Shown here piece by piece: positions 1-7,689 of a stretch of 45,809 bases of DNA. The position numbers and the translations under genes are program-made. Position 1 is the first letter of the stretch. Every line of letters starts with the position of its first letter. The notes under the pieces were generated by a model. It was not told the DNA's origin, did no database searches, and saw only the letters and a program-made list of their open reading frames with translations. Source of the stretch: Syntrophomonas sp. DTU019 (lineage in GTDB: Bacteria > Bacillota > Syntrophomonadia > Syntrophomonadales > Syntrophomonadaceae); contig LFSQ01000110.1 in assembly GCA_001512785.1 (NCBI GenBank), positions 1 to 45,809 on the forward strand, written 5' to 3'.

Positions 1-50
1 CTGTCATTACTAAATAATAGATAGTTGTCCAACATATTGAGCCTTTCCAC

Positions 51-105
51 AGTCAGCCCTGGCGGGGTCGGTGAGGCTCAGCCCCTGGCCCTTTGAAAGC
101 TGACT
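51..105 (+). other. Structured intergenic element (possible attenuator or leader RNA)
   Basis: AGTCAGC at 51-57 is the exact reverse complement of GCTGACT at 99-105. The enclosed DNA is GC-rich and can fold further (GGGG near 64-67 with CCCC near 82-85). The closing arm overlaps by two bases the first arm of the terminator at 104-143, so the two folds compete, which is the layout of an attenuator or riboswitch. I could not match it to a known aptamer. It may equally be the 3' end of a transcript entering from the left or a small RNA. Confidence 0.35.
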
Positions 106-143
106 GATAATCCACCCGAATATGTGGGATCAGGCCTTTTTTT
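104..143 (+). terminator. Intrinsic terminator upstream of the ECF sigma operon
   Basis: CTGAT (104-108) pairs with ATCAG (129-133), with an inner CCAC/GTGG helix, and seven T follow at 137-143. It terminates a plus-strand transcript that begins left of the window or within it, just before the sigma-gene promoters. Confidence 0.6.
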
Positions 144-146
144 CCA

Positions 147-155
147 TGCTATAAT
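147..155 (+). promoter_or_regulatory. Extended -10 promoter, housekeeping type
   Basis: TGCTATAAT fits the extended -10 consensus TGnTATAAT. No good -35 lies 17 bases upstream, as is usual for this class. It sits just after the terminator and would give a leader of roughly 160 bases before the sigma gene at 325. It may supply basal expression beside the ECF promoter at 251-279. Confidence 0.4.
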
Positions 156-250
156 GTAGAAACCGGATAAGAGAACATAAGAGATTTTTCCAGATAAAAA
201 CCCAGTTATAATAATGTAGCAGAAATTTTTGAACAATCTGCCATTTCGGG

Positions 251-279
251 GGAACTTTTTTGTTATCGGCTATGTCTAA
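251..279 (+). promoter_or_regulatory. ECF (RpoE-like) promoter, probably autoregulatory
   Basis: GGAACTT (251-257), a 16-base spacer and GTCTAA (274-279) match the -35 and -10 elements of sigma-E/sigma-W type promoters. The site is about 45 bases upstream of the GTG start of the ECF sigma gene. Positive autoregulation is the rule for this class and is inferred here. Confidence 0.7.
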
Positions 280-324
280 TAAATTAGCCAGACTAGTTCT
301 GGTGGAACCGGGAGTGTAAAATGC

Positions 325-906
325 GTGATTCCGGTAAATGATCTGATCAAAGAAGCCAAGCAGGGCAGCCTTAAATCATTTGAGGAACTGGTCTTGCTTT
401 ACCAGGATAGGGTTTATACTCACTGTGTCCACTTGGCCAACAATAATTACGATGCACAGGATTTGGCCCAGGATGTGTTCGTGCAGGCTTTTAAGAATAT
501 CCGCTCTTTCAGGGAAGAGGCCGATTTTGGGACCTGGCTGCACCGCATCGCCATCAACCTGTGGATCAACTGGTGCCGCAAGCAAAAAAGGGCGGTAATG
601 GTCTCTCTGGATGAACCTTTGATGTATGGGGACAACGAGCTGAGCCGCGAGCTGGCGGCCAGCCAGGAATCAGCCCTGGAGATCCTGGAGCGCACCGAAC
701 TGCACGAGCAGGTGCGGCAGGCGTTAAACCGCCTGCCCCCGGAGTACAAAGCAGTCCTGGTTCTGCGGGAAATGGAAGGCTATAGTTACGAAGATATCGC
801 CGGCTTTTTGAACTGCTCTTTAGGAACCGTGAAGTCGCGTATCAACAGGGCCCGCAAAGCCCTGCTGAAAGAGATCAAAGCCGGACAAAATGGCGGTAGT
901 CAATAG
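325..906 (+). CDS. ECF RNA polymerase sigma factor
   Basis: The 193-residue product directs RNA polymerase to envelope-stress-type promoters. Region 2 spans about residues 22-88, including the DAQDLAQDVF core-binding and -10 recognition part. Region 4 spans about 132-182, with a helix-turn-helix at 155-173 ending GTVKSRINRARKAL. The length is usual for RpoE/SigW-like ECF factors. Translation starts at GTG 325 with GGAG at 311-314; the nearby ATG at 321 is in another frame and stops after six codons. The anti-sigma gene follows 38 bases downstream and an ECF promoter lies upstream, so the pair is probably autoregulated. The stimulus is not visible; the next gene, a surface protease, is on the opposite strand. 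Confidence 0.95.
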   Translation: MIPVNDLIKEAKQGSLKSFEELVLLYQDRVYTHCVHLANNNYDAQDLAQDVFVQAFKNIRSFREEADFGTWLHRIAINLWINWCRKQKRAVMVSLDEPLMYGDNELSRELAASQESALEILERTELHEQVRQALNRLPPEYKAVLVLREMEGYSYEDIAGFLNCSLGTVKSRINRARKALLKEIKAGQNGGSQ

Positions 907-944
907 AGCAGCGTAGTGTAGAGCAAATAAAGGGCGTGAAGAGA

Positions 945-1967
945 ATGAATTGCAGAGAAGCCCAACAATTGATATCACCCTACCTGGACGGGATGCTGGA
1001 GGGCAAAGAAGCCCTGCAGGTACAGCTGCATTTGGAAGGCTGTGAGCATTGCCGCAGCGATTATCAGGATCTGGTGCAATTGTCCAGCTGGTTGCGTTGC
1101 ATGGGCAAGGATATACTGCCGGCCCCGGCCGGATTAAAAGATGCGGTGATGGCGACCATACAGCAACAGGCTGACAGGTCCGGCACTGTGGCTTCACTTT
1201 CGGGCTGGCTTAATAGAAGCTGGAAAACGATGGTGCCAGCTGCGGCTGCAGCAGTGCTCCTGTTGTTCACCGCTTTAAATGGGTTTACATCCAACAGCCC
1301 TGCCCCGCCGCCGGTAGCAGTGCATGAACCTGAAGGGGAGCCATCGGATCCGGCTTATTCTCCAGCCCCGGCTGATAATCATGATAATGATGCAGTGATC
1401 AAGACTGCTCCCGAAGATATACCACCGGCAACAGGCACCCAGCCGCCTGATTCTCCCCTGGAGGTAGCTGCCAGTGATCCCCCGGGGAATACCTCGACTC
1501 TTCAGGCTTCCTCTGCGCCGGTCTTGCTTAGTGCGGAAAACCGCAACATCCTTTCCACTATGCTGGTAATCCGCCTTTCAGAAGAACAGGATGCCATTTT
1601 TGAGAGGGTACAGGCCATTGCTTCACCATATGGGGTTTCGGCTGAGAGGCTGGGGCAGCAGGTCAAGGAAGGGATCAGCTACAACCTCTTTAAGCTGGCG
1701 GTTAACCGGGGGCAGGAGCAAGCCCTGATAAACAGCCTCAGTACATTGGGTACGGTGTTGAGCCGCAGCGATGATAAGCAGGATATTTCCCAGGCCTATA
1801 CCCAGGCCCTGGAACAATTCCTCAGCCTGAGTGCTCAGCGCAGTGAAACCAGCGATCCTGCTCGGCTCAAACAGCTGGATCAACAGATAGCGGAGCTGCA
1901 GCAGCAGCTGGGCGATTGGAAACAAAAGGCCGGTGTGGTAACCGTAGTTTTGTGGATTCAAAACTGA
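945..1967 (+). CDS. Membrane-anchored zinc anti-sigma factor
   Basis: This protein probably holds the upstream ECF sigma inactive at the membrane. The N-terminal ZAS/zf-HC2 domain has Cys3 and the H-x3-C-x2-C signature (His29, Cys33, Cys36). One membrane segment follows at about residues 96-114, so the rest is outside. The exported part is a Pro/Ala/Asp-rich linker (about 115-185), a region without recognised domains, and a Gln-rich predicted coiled coil near 300-330. ATG 945 is preferred over GTG 936 because AAAGGG at 929-934 is 10 bases from ATG but abuts GTG. The ligand sensed by the outer region is unknown. Confidence 0.85.
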   Translation: MNCREAQQLISPYLDGMLEGKEALQVQLHLEGCEHCRSDYQDLVQLSSWLRCMGKDILPAPAGLKDAVMATIQQQADRSGTVASLSGWLNRSWKTMVPAAAAAVLLLFTALNGFTSNSPAPPPVAVHEPEGEPSDPAYSPAPADNHDNDAVIKTAPEDIPPATGTQPPDSPLEVAASDPPGNTSTLQASSAPVLLSAENRNILSTMLVIRLSEEQDAIFERVQAIASPYGVSAERLGQQVKEGISYNLFKLAVNRGQEQALINSLSTLGTVLSRSDDKQDISQAYTQALEQFLSLSAQRSETSDPARLKQLDQQIAELQQQLGDWKQKAGVVTVVLWIQN

Positions 1968-1988
1968 TGTGACCATTTAACGATAACC

Positions 1989-2035
1989 AGGGCTATCTAG
2001 AAGGTCCGCAGGGACATTTCGGATAGCCCTTTTTT
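1989..2035 (+). terminator. Terminator of the sigma/anti-sigma operon
   Basis: AGGGCTATC (1989-1997) pairs perfectly with GATAGCCCT (2022-2030), followed by a T run to 2035. It lies between the convergent anti-sigma gene and the protease gene. The T run favours plus-strand termination only. Confidence 0.85.
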
Positions 2036-2041
2036 ACTGTG

Positions 2042-5000
2042 CTACGGCCACTCCAGCCTGGATATCAACAGCACCGCTTCTCCACGGGTCAGGTAGTTTT
2101 GCGGTTTGAACACGCTCTGCCAGGTATCCGGCCAAATCCCCCGCTGATAACCTTTAAGTATGGCCGGCTGCGCCCATTCCGGGGCCAGGAGAATATCCCC
2201 CGCCGGTTCAAATAAGCTGCGGCCCTGTGATGTTCCCAGCAGGCGGTAGGCCTTATCCATGATGATGGCCATCTCGCTTCGGGTGGCCGCCTGCTGGGGG
2301 CGAAAGCTGCCATCTTCGTACCCTTTAATCAAGCCCAGGCGGCGGGCTTCTTCTACCCATCCTTTTCCCCACCAGGGAATTAGCTGGTCATCAGCGAACC
2401 CGGTTCTGATCGACGGGTTATCAAGTTGCAGATAACGCGCCAGCAGGCTTACCAATTCCAGACGGGTAATGCTGGCATAAGGCCTGAAGGTTCCATCATC
2501 ATAGCCCTGTATGATCCCCTCCTCGGCAAGTTTCATAACCTGCTGGGCCAGATTGCTATCCTGTATATCAGTGAATTGGGTTCTGGGCGGGCTAAATGGG
2601 GCTACCGCTACCTCCCGGGCATACACCGCACCATTGGCGGTATTGATGGCCACTACCTTAATGCTGTCCTCGCCTGGATTATGGAGCAGAAGCCGGTTGA
2701 AGCGGCCACCGGCTTCGGGCTCAAGCCTGACCCGGCTCTGGTCCTGGCGGTAGACCACGATGCGATCAGCGTCAGTTTCACCTCTTATTATCAAGGCCCC
2801 GTTTAACACCTCGGCCTTAACCTCCAGGCGGGGAGCAGCCGCTCCTGTGTCCTGGTCCCCCTCTATAGCTGCCAGATAGGATTTTCCCCCTTCCCCCGCC
2901 AGGGTGATCAAGCGCACTTTGCGCTTTTCGATCATATCCTCCGGGCTTAAGGCAAAGCCCCCGCTGCTCACCAGTGTTGAGGGCAAACACTGGTACAGGC
3001 TGTCGTCATCCATAACAAACATCTGGGTTACGGCATCGTACTTAACCAGGGTCTTTTCGGCGGTCTCCGCTATAGCGGCCTCATCTACCCGTAATGCCTG
3101 GCTGCCGTCCGGTGCTAAAAGCACCCGTACCCATGATCCGGGCTCAAAGGCGGGTTTGGACAACAGGCTGCCGCTGCGAAAACAGCTGGTCTGTTGATTG
3201 AGCTGGCATTCCTGGATTTGATTGTCTTGATTAAAGAAATACAGGGTTTGGGTATTATCATTGAAATAAATAACCCGGCCGTAGGCCACCTGGCTGTATG
3301 CCTCCAGTTGCAGGAACCTTGATAAACCGGGCAGGTGCATTCCGACCACGTAATCTCCCGGCTGAATGTCTTTCAGGCGGGCCTCGATCCCATCCCGGTA
3401 AATCTGGGTTCCAGGAAACAATGTATAGGAACCCCCATTGTTGAGGTTCAGGGTTTCGGTCTCCAGGGATATACCAGTTACCCTGGCAATCACCAGATCG
3501 CGCTGCACGGTGATGTAATTTACCCACCGTGTTTTCGGGGTTATTACCATTTTGACCTTCATGCCCGGCAGCAGTCCTTCCAGATCGACACTTTGCGCAA
3601 ACCCGTAAGGAATGGCTTCGGCTATGCTGCCGGCGATGCTGTTGCTGACATTAATGGCTGCACCCGGATAGAGCCTGTAAGGCTGGTCATCATTGATAAG
3701 CCAGATCTGGCGGGTGGCATAATCGACTTTTTTGATATAACCCTCTACTGGCGCGGCTGCCGCATTAGCCTGCCACAGCACCTGATAGAGGGGGTTGACC
3801 ACGGCATTTATATGGGCCCCGGTGGGAAAATCATGGGAATTGTCTATGGCTTGGCCATTTACCTGCACCTGACGGGATTCCTGCCACTGCCGGTCCAAAT
3901 AATAACCGCCTTCCCTGGCCTGGGGATTAACCTCCATTATCAGGCTGCCGGTTGATGTGGTCAGCATCTGTACCCCGCCGCTTTCCCAGGTCTGCAAGAA
4001 GAGATAGGAGTTTTTATCATTCCAGTACAATTCCCCTCCGATTTTCGCCTCGGGCCGGTCTGCGGTGAGAATGGTTTTGGTCTGATCATAGTCTACAGAG
4101 CCGGTATAAGCCGTGCCATCCGTGAGCACCAGTTTACCCCCGGACTCGACCGCAACAGTCTCATGCTGCATGGCCTGGCCGTATACCAGGGCATAAGACT
4201 GCCGCGTAAAGCCCTCAGCAAGGCTGGCAGCTTTAACATATATGGTATACTCGCCTTCCCTGGCATTACTTATCACAACCTGTTCGACATTATTCGTGCT
4301 GTCAATCCTGCCGCTGCCGGAAAAATCGTTGCCATAGTGTAATTTCCCTTCCGGGTCTTTCACCACCAGATCAAGGTTATTTACCAGCACCTTTGAGGCC
4401 CCGGCTTCAGAAGGGGGATCGGTCCAGGCCAGGGTAGCTTTGAACAAACCTCCGGCTTTATCCAGGCTGATGTGATATTCGCGGGTCTCTTGTGCTGACA
4501 GGCTGGCCTGGTTGACATATTCCACAGTGCGGTCTTTTACAGGCAATATAGTGCCGGCCAGGTCCAATATGCCAAAGCCCTGTGACGATATGTTATTGGG
4601 ATCAAAACGGGCACCGTTAATCAGTAATGCCTTGATCAAAGCCGCGCTGGGATGGTCAAGATGACGATGAGTCTCAAGGTATTCCCTGAGTAAAGCCACT
4701 GCTCCCGCGGCTACCGCGCTGGCCATGCTGGTGCCGCTCATAGTGATATAAGCCGGGTTGCTTTCGAAATTGCTGGTTACCAGGCTGGAGCATGTCCCCA
4801 CGATGTTGGCACCAGGGGCCAGCAGATCCGGTTTGATGCGTCCATCAGCCGTCGGCCCCCGGCTGGATGATGACAATACCTGGCTGGCATCAACGCTGTC
4901 CATGTCCAGACCAGGCCTGGGCAGCTGGCTGGCACCAACCACCAGGGCATTTTTGCTGTTTGCTTCAGCGCTCAGTGAGCCTTGCGCTGGTCCATTGTTG

Positions 5001-5650
5001 CCGGCTCCAAACAAGACCAGAAAATCAGGATGTTCAGCTATAAACGAGTCTGTCTGGCGGCTGTAACCCCGGTAGCTGTTGCCGGGATTGCCCCAGCCGT
5101 TTACATAAACCCGTACCCCGGCCTGATAAGCCGGGTCGTAGAGCTCCGCCAGGTTAGCGGGAATCCTTAATTCACCGTCTTCATCCAGAAGGGCTTGAAA
5201 ATAGAGTGAACTATCAGGTGCGATACCGTGATATTTACCCTGTGAGGATTTGCCGCTGCCCACCAGTACGCCGGCCATATGTGTGCCATGCCCGGAAGGG
5301 TCATCGGGGATGGCCCGACCAGAAACTGATTTAAGCGAACTGATGCGCGGGGCTTGACCCGTATCGCTGCTCAAGTCAGGATGAATATCACTAAGGCTGC
5401 CGCGATCCAGGCCGTTGTCGGCAATGCCTATCAGCTGGCCTTTGCCGCTTAATCCGCCCGGAATAATAAAGTTGCCCGGGTAAAAAGGGGTGGCATTTAC
5501 AATACCAGCAGCCCGGTCGCTCAGCAGACTGGGCTTGGCCTTTGCTGCAGCCTGCAGCGGCCCCAAACACCATGAACAACCCAGGATAATCATGAATATG
5601 AGAACGAAAACCCTGCTTCGTCTTCTGCCACAAAAACCCGTTTTCAACAT
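2042..5650 (-). CDS. Secreted S8 (subtilisin-family) serine protease with three C-terminal SLH domains
   Basis: This 1202-residue surface protease has an Arg-rich N-terminus and hydrophobic signal peptide at about 1-35. The catalytic residues are Asp78 (IADNG), His121 (GHGTH) and Ser308 (GTSMAS), with oxyanion Asn218 (GAGNNG). A beta-sandwich at about 375-495 resembles the C-terminal barrel of KP-43-type subtilases. Residues about 500-1020 hold repeated small beta modules (a recurring pattern of GxVxxxD followed by LFPGTxI) that I cannot name. SLH modules lie at about 1026-1072, 1085-1135 and 1147-1202. SLH domains bind pyruvylated wall polymer, which fits csaB at 25165. Only a weak ribosome binding site precedes the ATG. 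The substrate is unknown. Confidence 0.93.
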   Translation of the reverse strand: MLKTGFCGRRRSRVFVLIFMIILGCSWCLGPLQAAAKAKPSLLSDRAAGIVNATPFYPGNFIIPGGLSGKGQLIGIADNGLDRGSLSDIHPDLSSDTGQAPRISSLKSVSGRAIPDDPSGHGTHMAGVLVGSGKSSQGKYHGIAPDSSLYFQALLDEDGELRIPANLAELYDPAYQAGVRVYVNGWGNPGNSYRGYSRQTDSFIAEHPDFLVLFGAGNNGPAQGSLSAEANSKNALVVGASQLPRPGLDMDSVDASQVLSSSSRGPTADGRIKPDLLAPGANIVGTCSSLVTSNFESNPAYITMSGTSMASAVAAGAVALLREYLETHRHLDHPSAALIKALLINGARFDPNNISSQGFGILDLAGTILPVKDRTVEYVNQASLSAQETREYHISLDKAGGLFKATLAWTDPPSEAGASKVLVNNLDLVVKDPEGKLHYGNDFSGSGRIDSTNNVEQVVISNAREGEYTIYVKAASLAEGFTRQSYALVYGQAMQHETVAVESGGKLVLTDGTAYTGSVDYDQTKTILTADRPEAKIGGELYWNDKNSYLFLQTWESGGVQMLTTSTGSLIMEVNPQAREGGYYLDRQWQESRQVQVNGQAIDNSHDFPTGAHINAVVNPLYQVLWQANAAAAPVEGYIKKVDYATRQIWLINDDQPYRLYPGAAINVSNSIAGSIAEAIPYGFAQSVDLEGLLPGMKVKMVITPKTRWVNYITVQRDLVIARVTGISLETETLNLNNGGSYTLFPGTQIYRDGIEARLKDIQPGDYVVGMHLPGLSRFLQLEAYSQVAYGRVIYFNDNTQTLYFFNQDNQIQECQLNQQTSCFRSGSLLSKPAFEPGSWVRVLLAPDGSQALRVDEAAIAETAEKTLVKYDAVTQMFVMDDDSLYQCLPSTLVSSGGFALSPEDMIEKRKVRLITLAGEGGKSYLAAIEGDQDTGAAAPRLEVKAEVLNGALIIRGETDADRIVVYRQDQSRVRLEPEAGGRFNRLLLHNPGEDSIKVVAINTANGAVYAREVAVAPFSPPRTQFTDIQDSNLAQQVMKLAEEGIIQGYDDGTFRPYASITRLELVSLLARYLQLDNPSIRTGFADDQLIPWWGKGWVEEARRLGLIKGYEDGSFRPQQAATRSEMAIIMDKAYRLLGTSQGRSLFEPAGDILLAPEWAQPAILKGYQRGIWPDTWQSVFKPQNYLTRGEAVLLISRLEWP

Positions 5651-5738
5651 TTATATATCTCCGCTCACAAATTGCAGTTGTCTGGATCCGGCTATCTTCG
5701 AGATCTGCCGTACCGCGGCAACTGCAGGCTGTTGTTTC

Positions 5739-5779
5739 TATAAATATCTATAACTTCTATAAAATTATAAATATCTATA
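5739..5779. repeat. 14-bp perfect direct repeat upstream of the protease gene
   Basis: TATAAATATCTATA occurs at 5739-5752 and again at 5766-5779, a 27-bp period, inside a very AT-rich stretch 89-129 bases upstream of the protease start. The unit is partly palindromic. It could be a paired operator, a curved or UP-like element, or simple AT-rich drift. The rest of 5651-5886 shows no gene and no convincing sigma-A promoter. Confidence 0.4.
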
Positions 5780-5886
5780 TTTACCAACTAATAATCACAA
5801 AAAGTTACATTTGCCATGTTATTACGAATACTTCGCTTATTATCTTGCGCTTTCCTGCCGGCAAAACTTGCTAAGCTGAGAACGCC

Positions 5887-6465
5887 TTATCCATTTTTGC
5901 CCAGTTTTCCCAGCCCAATGTGCAGGAGATCCAGAGAGCCGGCCAGCAGCCGTGCAGCTTCTAACAGCAATTTCTCACCACTTGGGTTTTCACCGGAGCT
6001 CTGCTGTAGATAATCAAACAGCTGCCGCCCCATGTGCAATTGTTGAATCAGCTGGGTAGTGCTGCTCAAGCTGTTCAGCACCAGATTGTGGCGCATTTTA
6101 ATTACAGTGCCCCCGCTGTCCTGTTTGGTGATGCTCTCAACATAACGCCAGTTGATGTAGCCATAACAGGCATCATTTTTGATCAAAGCCTTCCTGACCT
6201 TCACCGGTATGAAAACCCGGCTATTGCTCAGGTAGAAAGGCAGCAGTTTGCGCCTCTGGAAAAAATCCTGCAGACGGCCTTTCTGTTCTTTCAAGTCTAC
6301 TAAATAGCATCTGGCCAGGGCTTTTATGATCGTCCCAACACTGCGCTTCTCCCAAAAATGTTCGCCCTCTTCCAGCAAAATCCTGGTAAGATCGCCAGTT
6401 TCCTCGTAAGAGGGCACAATGCCGATAACCTGCTCTTTTACGGCTTCGATAGGTTTACATGTCAT
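5887..6465 (-). CDS. Divergent ComK-like protein (putative competence-type regulator)
   Basis: I place the start at ATG 6465, which has a GAGGGGG ribosome binding site; the upstream in-frame ATG has none. That gives 192 residues, the same length as Bacillus ComK. By eye the middle of the protein follows the ComK layout: a GR-containing segment, then LLPFYLS, a hydrophobic FIPVK strand, a CYGYIN strand where ComK has CGWIS, and an Asn/Ser-rich stretch before the C-terminal helix. There is no signal peptide or membrane segment. The similarity is weak and unverified; the conservative label is a hypothetical cytoplasmic protein. It lies between galE and the protease on the same strand. Confidence 0.4.
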   Translation of the reverse strand: MTCKPIEAVKEQVIGIVPSYEETGDLTRILLEEGEHFWEKRSVGTIIKALARCYLVDLKEQKGRLQDFFQRRKLLPFYLSNSRVFIPVKVRKALIKNDACYGYINWRYVESITKQDSGGTVIKMRHNLVLNSLSSTTQLIQQLHMGRQLFDYLQQSSGENPSGEKLLLEAARLLAGSLDLLHIGLGKLGKNG

Positions 6466-6627
6466 TGGCAGCCCCCTCTTTAAATATGAAATTGGCCGCA
6501 GCTGAGCTCGAAGCATGATTATGATATGATATTCGTCCCAATAAGGGCATGTTCCAAAATATGCCAACCAAAGGGCTTAATGATGCAGATTTCAGGCCTA
6601 AAAGCAGGACTGTTTTATTCAGAGGCT

Positions 6628-7641
6628 TTACCAGTTCTCGCTTTGATGCCATTTCCAGGCGGATGCGACTATGTCCTGCAGTTGGGGATATTGGGGCTGC
6701 CAGCCGAGCTCGTCCATAGCCCTCTGGGAGCTGGCCAGCAGTATGCTGGGATCGCCGGGCCGGCGCGGGCCTATGTCGTATTCCAGCTGTCTCCCGGAAA
6801 TAGCCTCGACCGCAGCGATAACCTCCCGTACCGAATGGGGCCGTCCATTTCCCAAATTATAAACCCGTTCGGTAATGTTCCCTTTCAGCAAGGCCTGCAG
6901 GGCCAGCAGATGGGCCTGGGCCAGATCGCTGACATGAATGTAATCCCGCAAACAAGTCCCGTCAGGGGTGTCGTAATCATCGCCGAAAACGGTGAACTGT
7001 GACTTTTTGTTCATAGCCCGCAATATGACCAGTGGAATCAGGTGTGACTCCTGACGATGTTTCTCGCCGATTAAGGCACTGTTGTCGGCTCCGGCGGCAT
7101 TAAAGTAGCGCAGCGAAACGTAATTCAAGCCGTAATTAGCCCTGTAGCGGGGCAGCATGAATTCTATCATCATTTTGCTCATTCCATAAACATTGGTGGG
7201 TCTTAAAGGGTGATCCTCTGTGATAGGGGTTTGCAACGGCTGTCCATAGACCGCCGCAGTTGAGGAGAATACCAGGTGGTTTACCCGGTTGCGCTTCATG
7301 CTGTTCAACAAATATATGGTCTGAGCAGTGTTGTTGGTGAAATACTTGGCGGCATCCTGCATCGATTCCCCCACCTCGCTGAAAGCGGCCAGGTGCACTA
7401 CCGCCTCGATGTGGTGCTGTTGACAGATGGAATCCAGCAGGGTTTCATCACCGCAGTCTCCAACTGCCAGCTCGATTCTGCCCGATCCCGGGATAGCCTT
7501 TAATAGGGTGTGCAATGCATCAACTGCCGCACGGTTTCCCGTAGAAAAGTTATCCAGTATTATCACATCGTAACCGGCCTGAGCGATCTCCTTCACTACA
7601 TGCGAACCGATATATCCTGCTCCTCCAGTTATTAAAATCAT
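6628..7641 (-). CDS. galE: UDP-glucose 4-epimerase
   Basis: The enzyme interconverts UDP-glucose and UDP-galactose (or the N-acetyl forms) in the cytoplasm. The 337-residue SDR fold has the NAD motif GGAGYIGS at 6-13, SST at 126-128, and catalytic Tyr152 with Lys156 (YGMSK). The length is typical of GalE. The start follows a strong AGGAGG site. It is about 50 bases downstream of the nucleotidyltransferase gene and probably co-transcribed with it. It can supply galactose donors to the polysaccharide genes at 13504-19866. Confidence 0.93.
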   Translation of the reverse strand: MILITGGAGYIGSHVVKEIAQAGYDVIILDNFSTGNRAAVDALHTLLKAIPGSGRIELAVGDCGDETLLDSICQQHHIEAVVHLAAFSEVGESMQDAAKYFTNNTAQTIYLLNSMKRNRVNHLVFSSTAAVYGQPLQTPITEDHPLRPTNVYGMSKMMIEFMLPRYRANYGLNYVSLRYFNAAGADNSALIGEKHRQESHLIPLVILRAMNKKSQFTVFGDDYDTPDGTCLRDYIHVSDLAQAHLLALQALLKGNITERVYNLGNGRPHSVREVIAAVEAISGRQLEYDIGPRRPGDPSILLASSQRAMDELGWQPQYPQLQDIVASAWKWHQSENW

Positions 7642-7689
7642 ATTATTCCTCCTATTTCGTCTCGCTGAAGCGGAATCCAGGAATGTACC

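Noticed and set aside
80-133. Partial resemblance to the 3' half of a TPP riboswitch (CCCTTTGAA...CTGA...ATAAT)
   Set aside because: The required GCTGAGA motif and the matching P2/P3 layout are missing in the 5' half, and no thiamine gene follows.
321-341. ATG at 321 as start of the sigma factor
   Set aside because: This frame meets a stop after six codons; GTG 325 has a better-spaced GGAG and the right frame.
2426-5170. Several long open frames on the plus strand inside the protease gene (for example 3335-3955)
   Set aside because: They are antisense to a gene with complete catalytic and SLH motifs, have no ribosome binding sites, and show no recognisable protein features.
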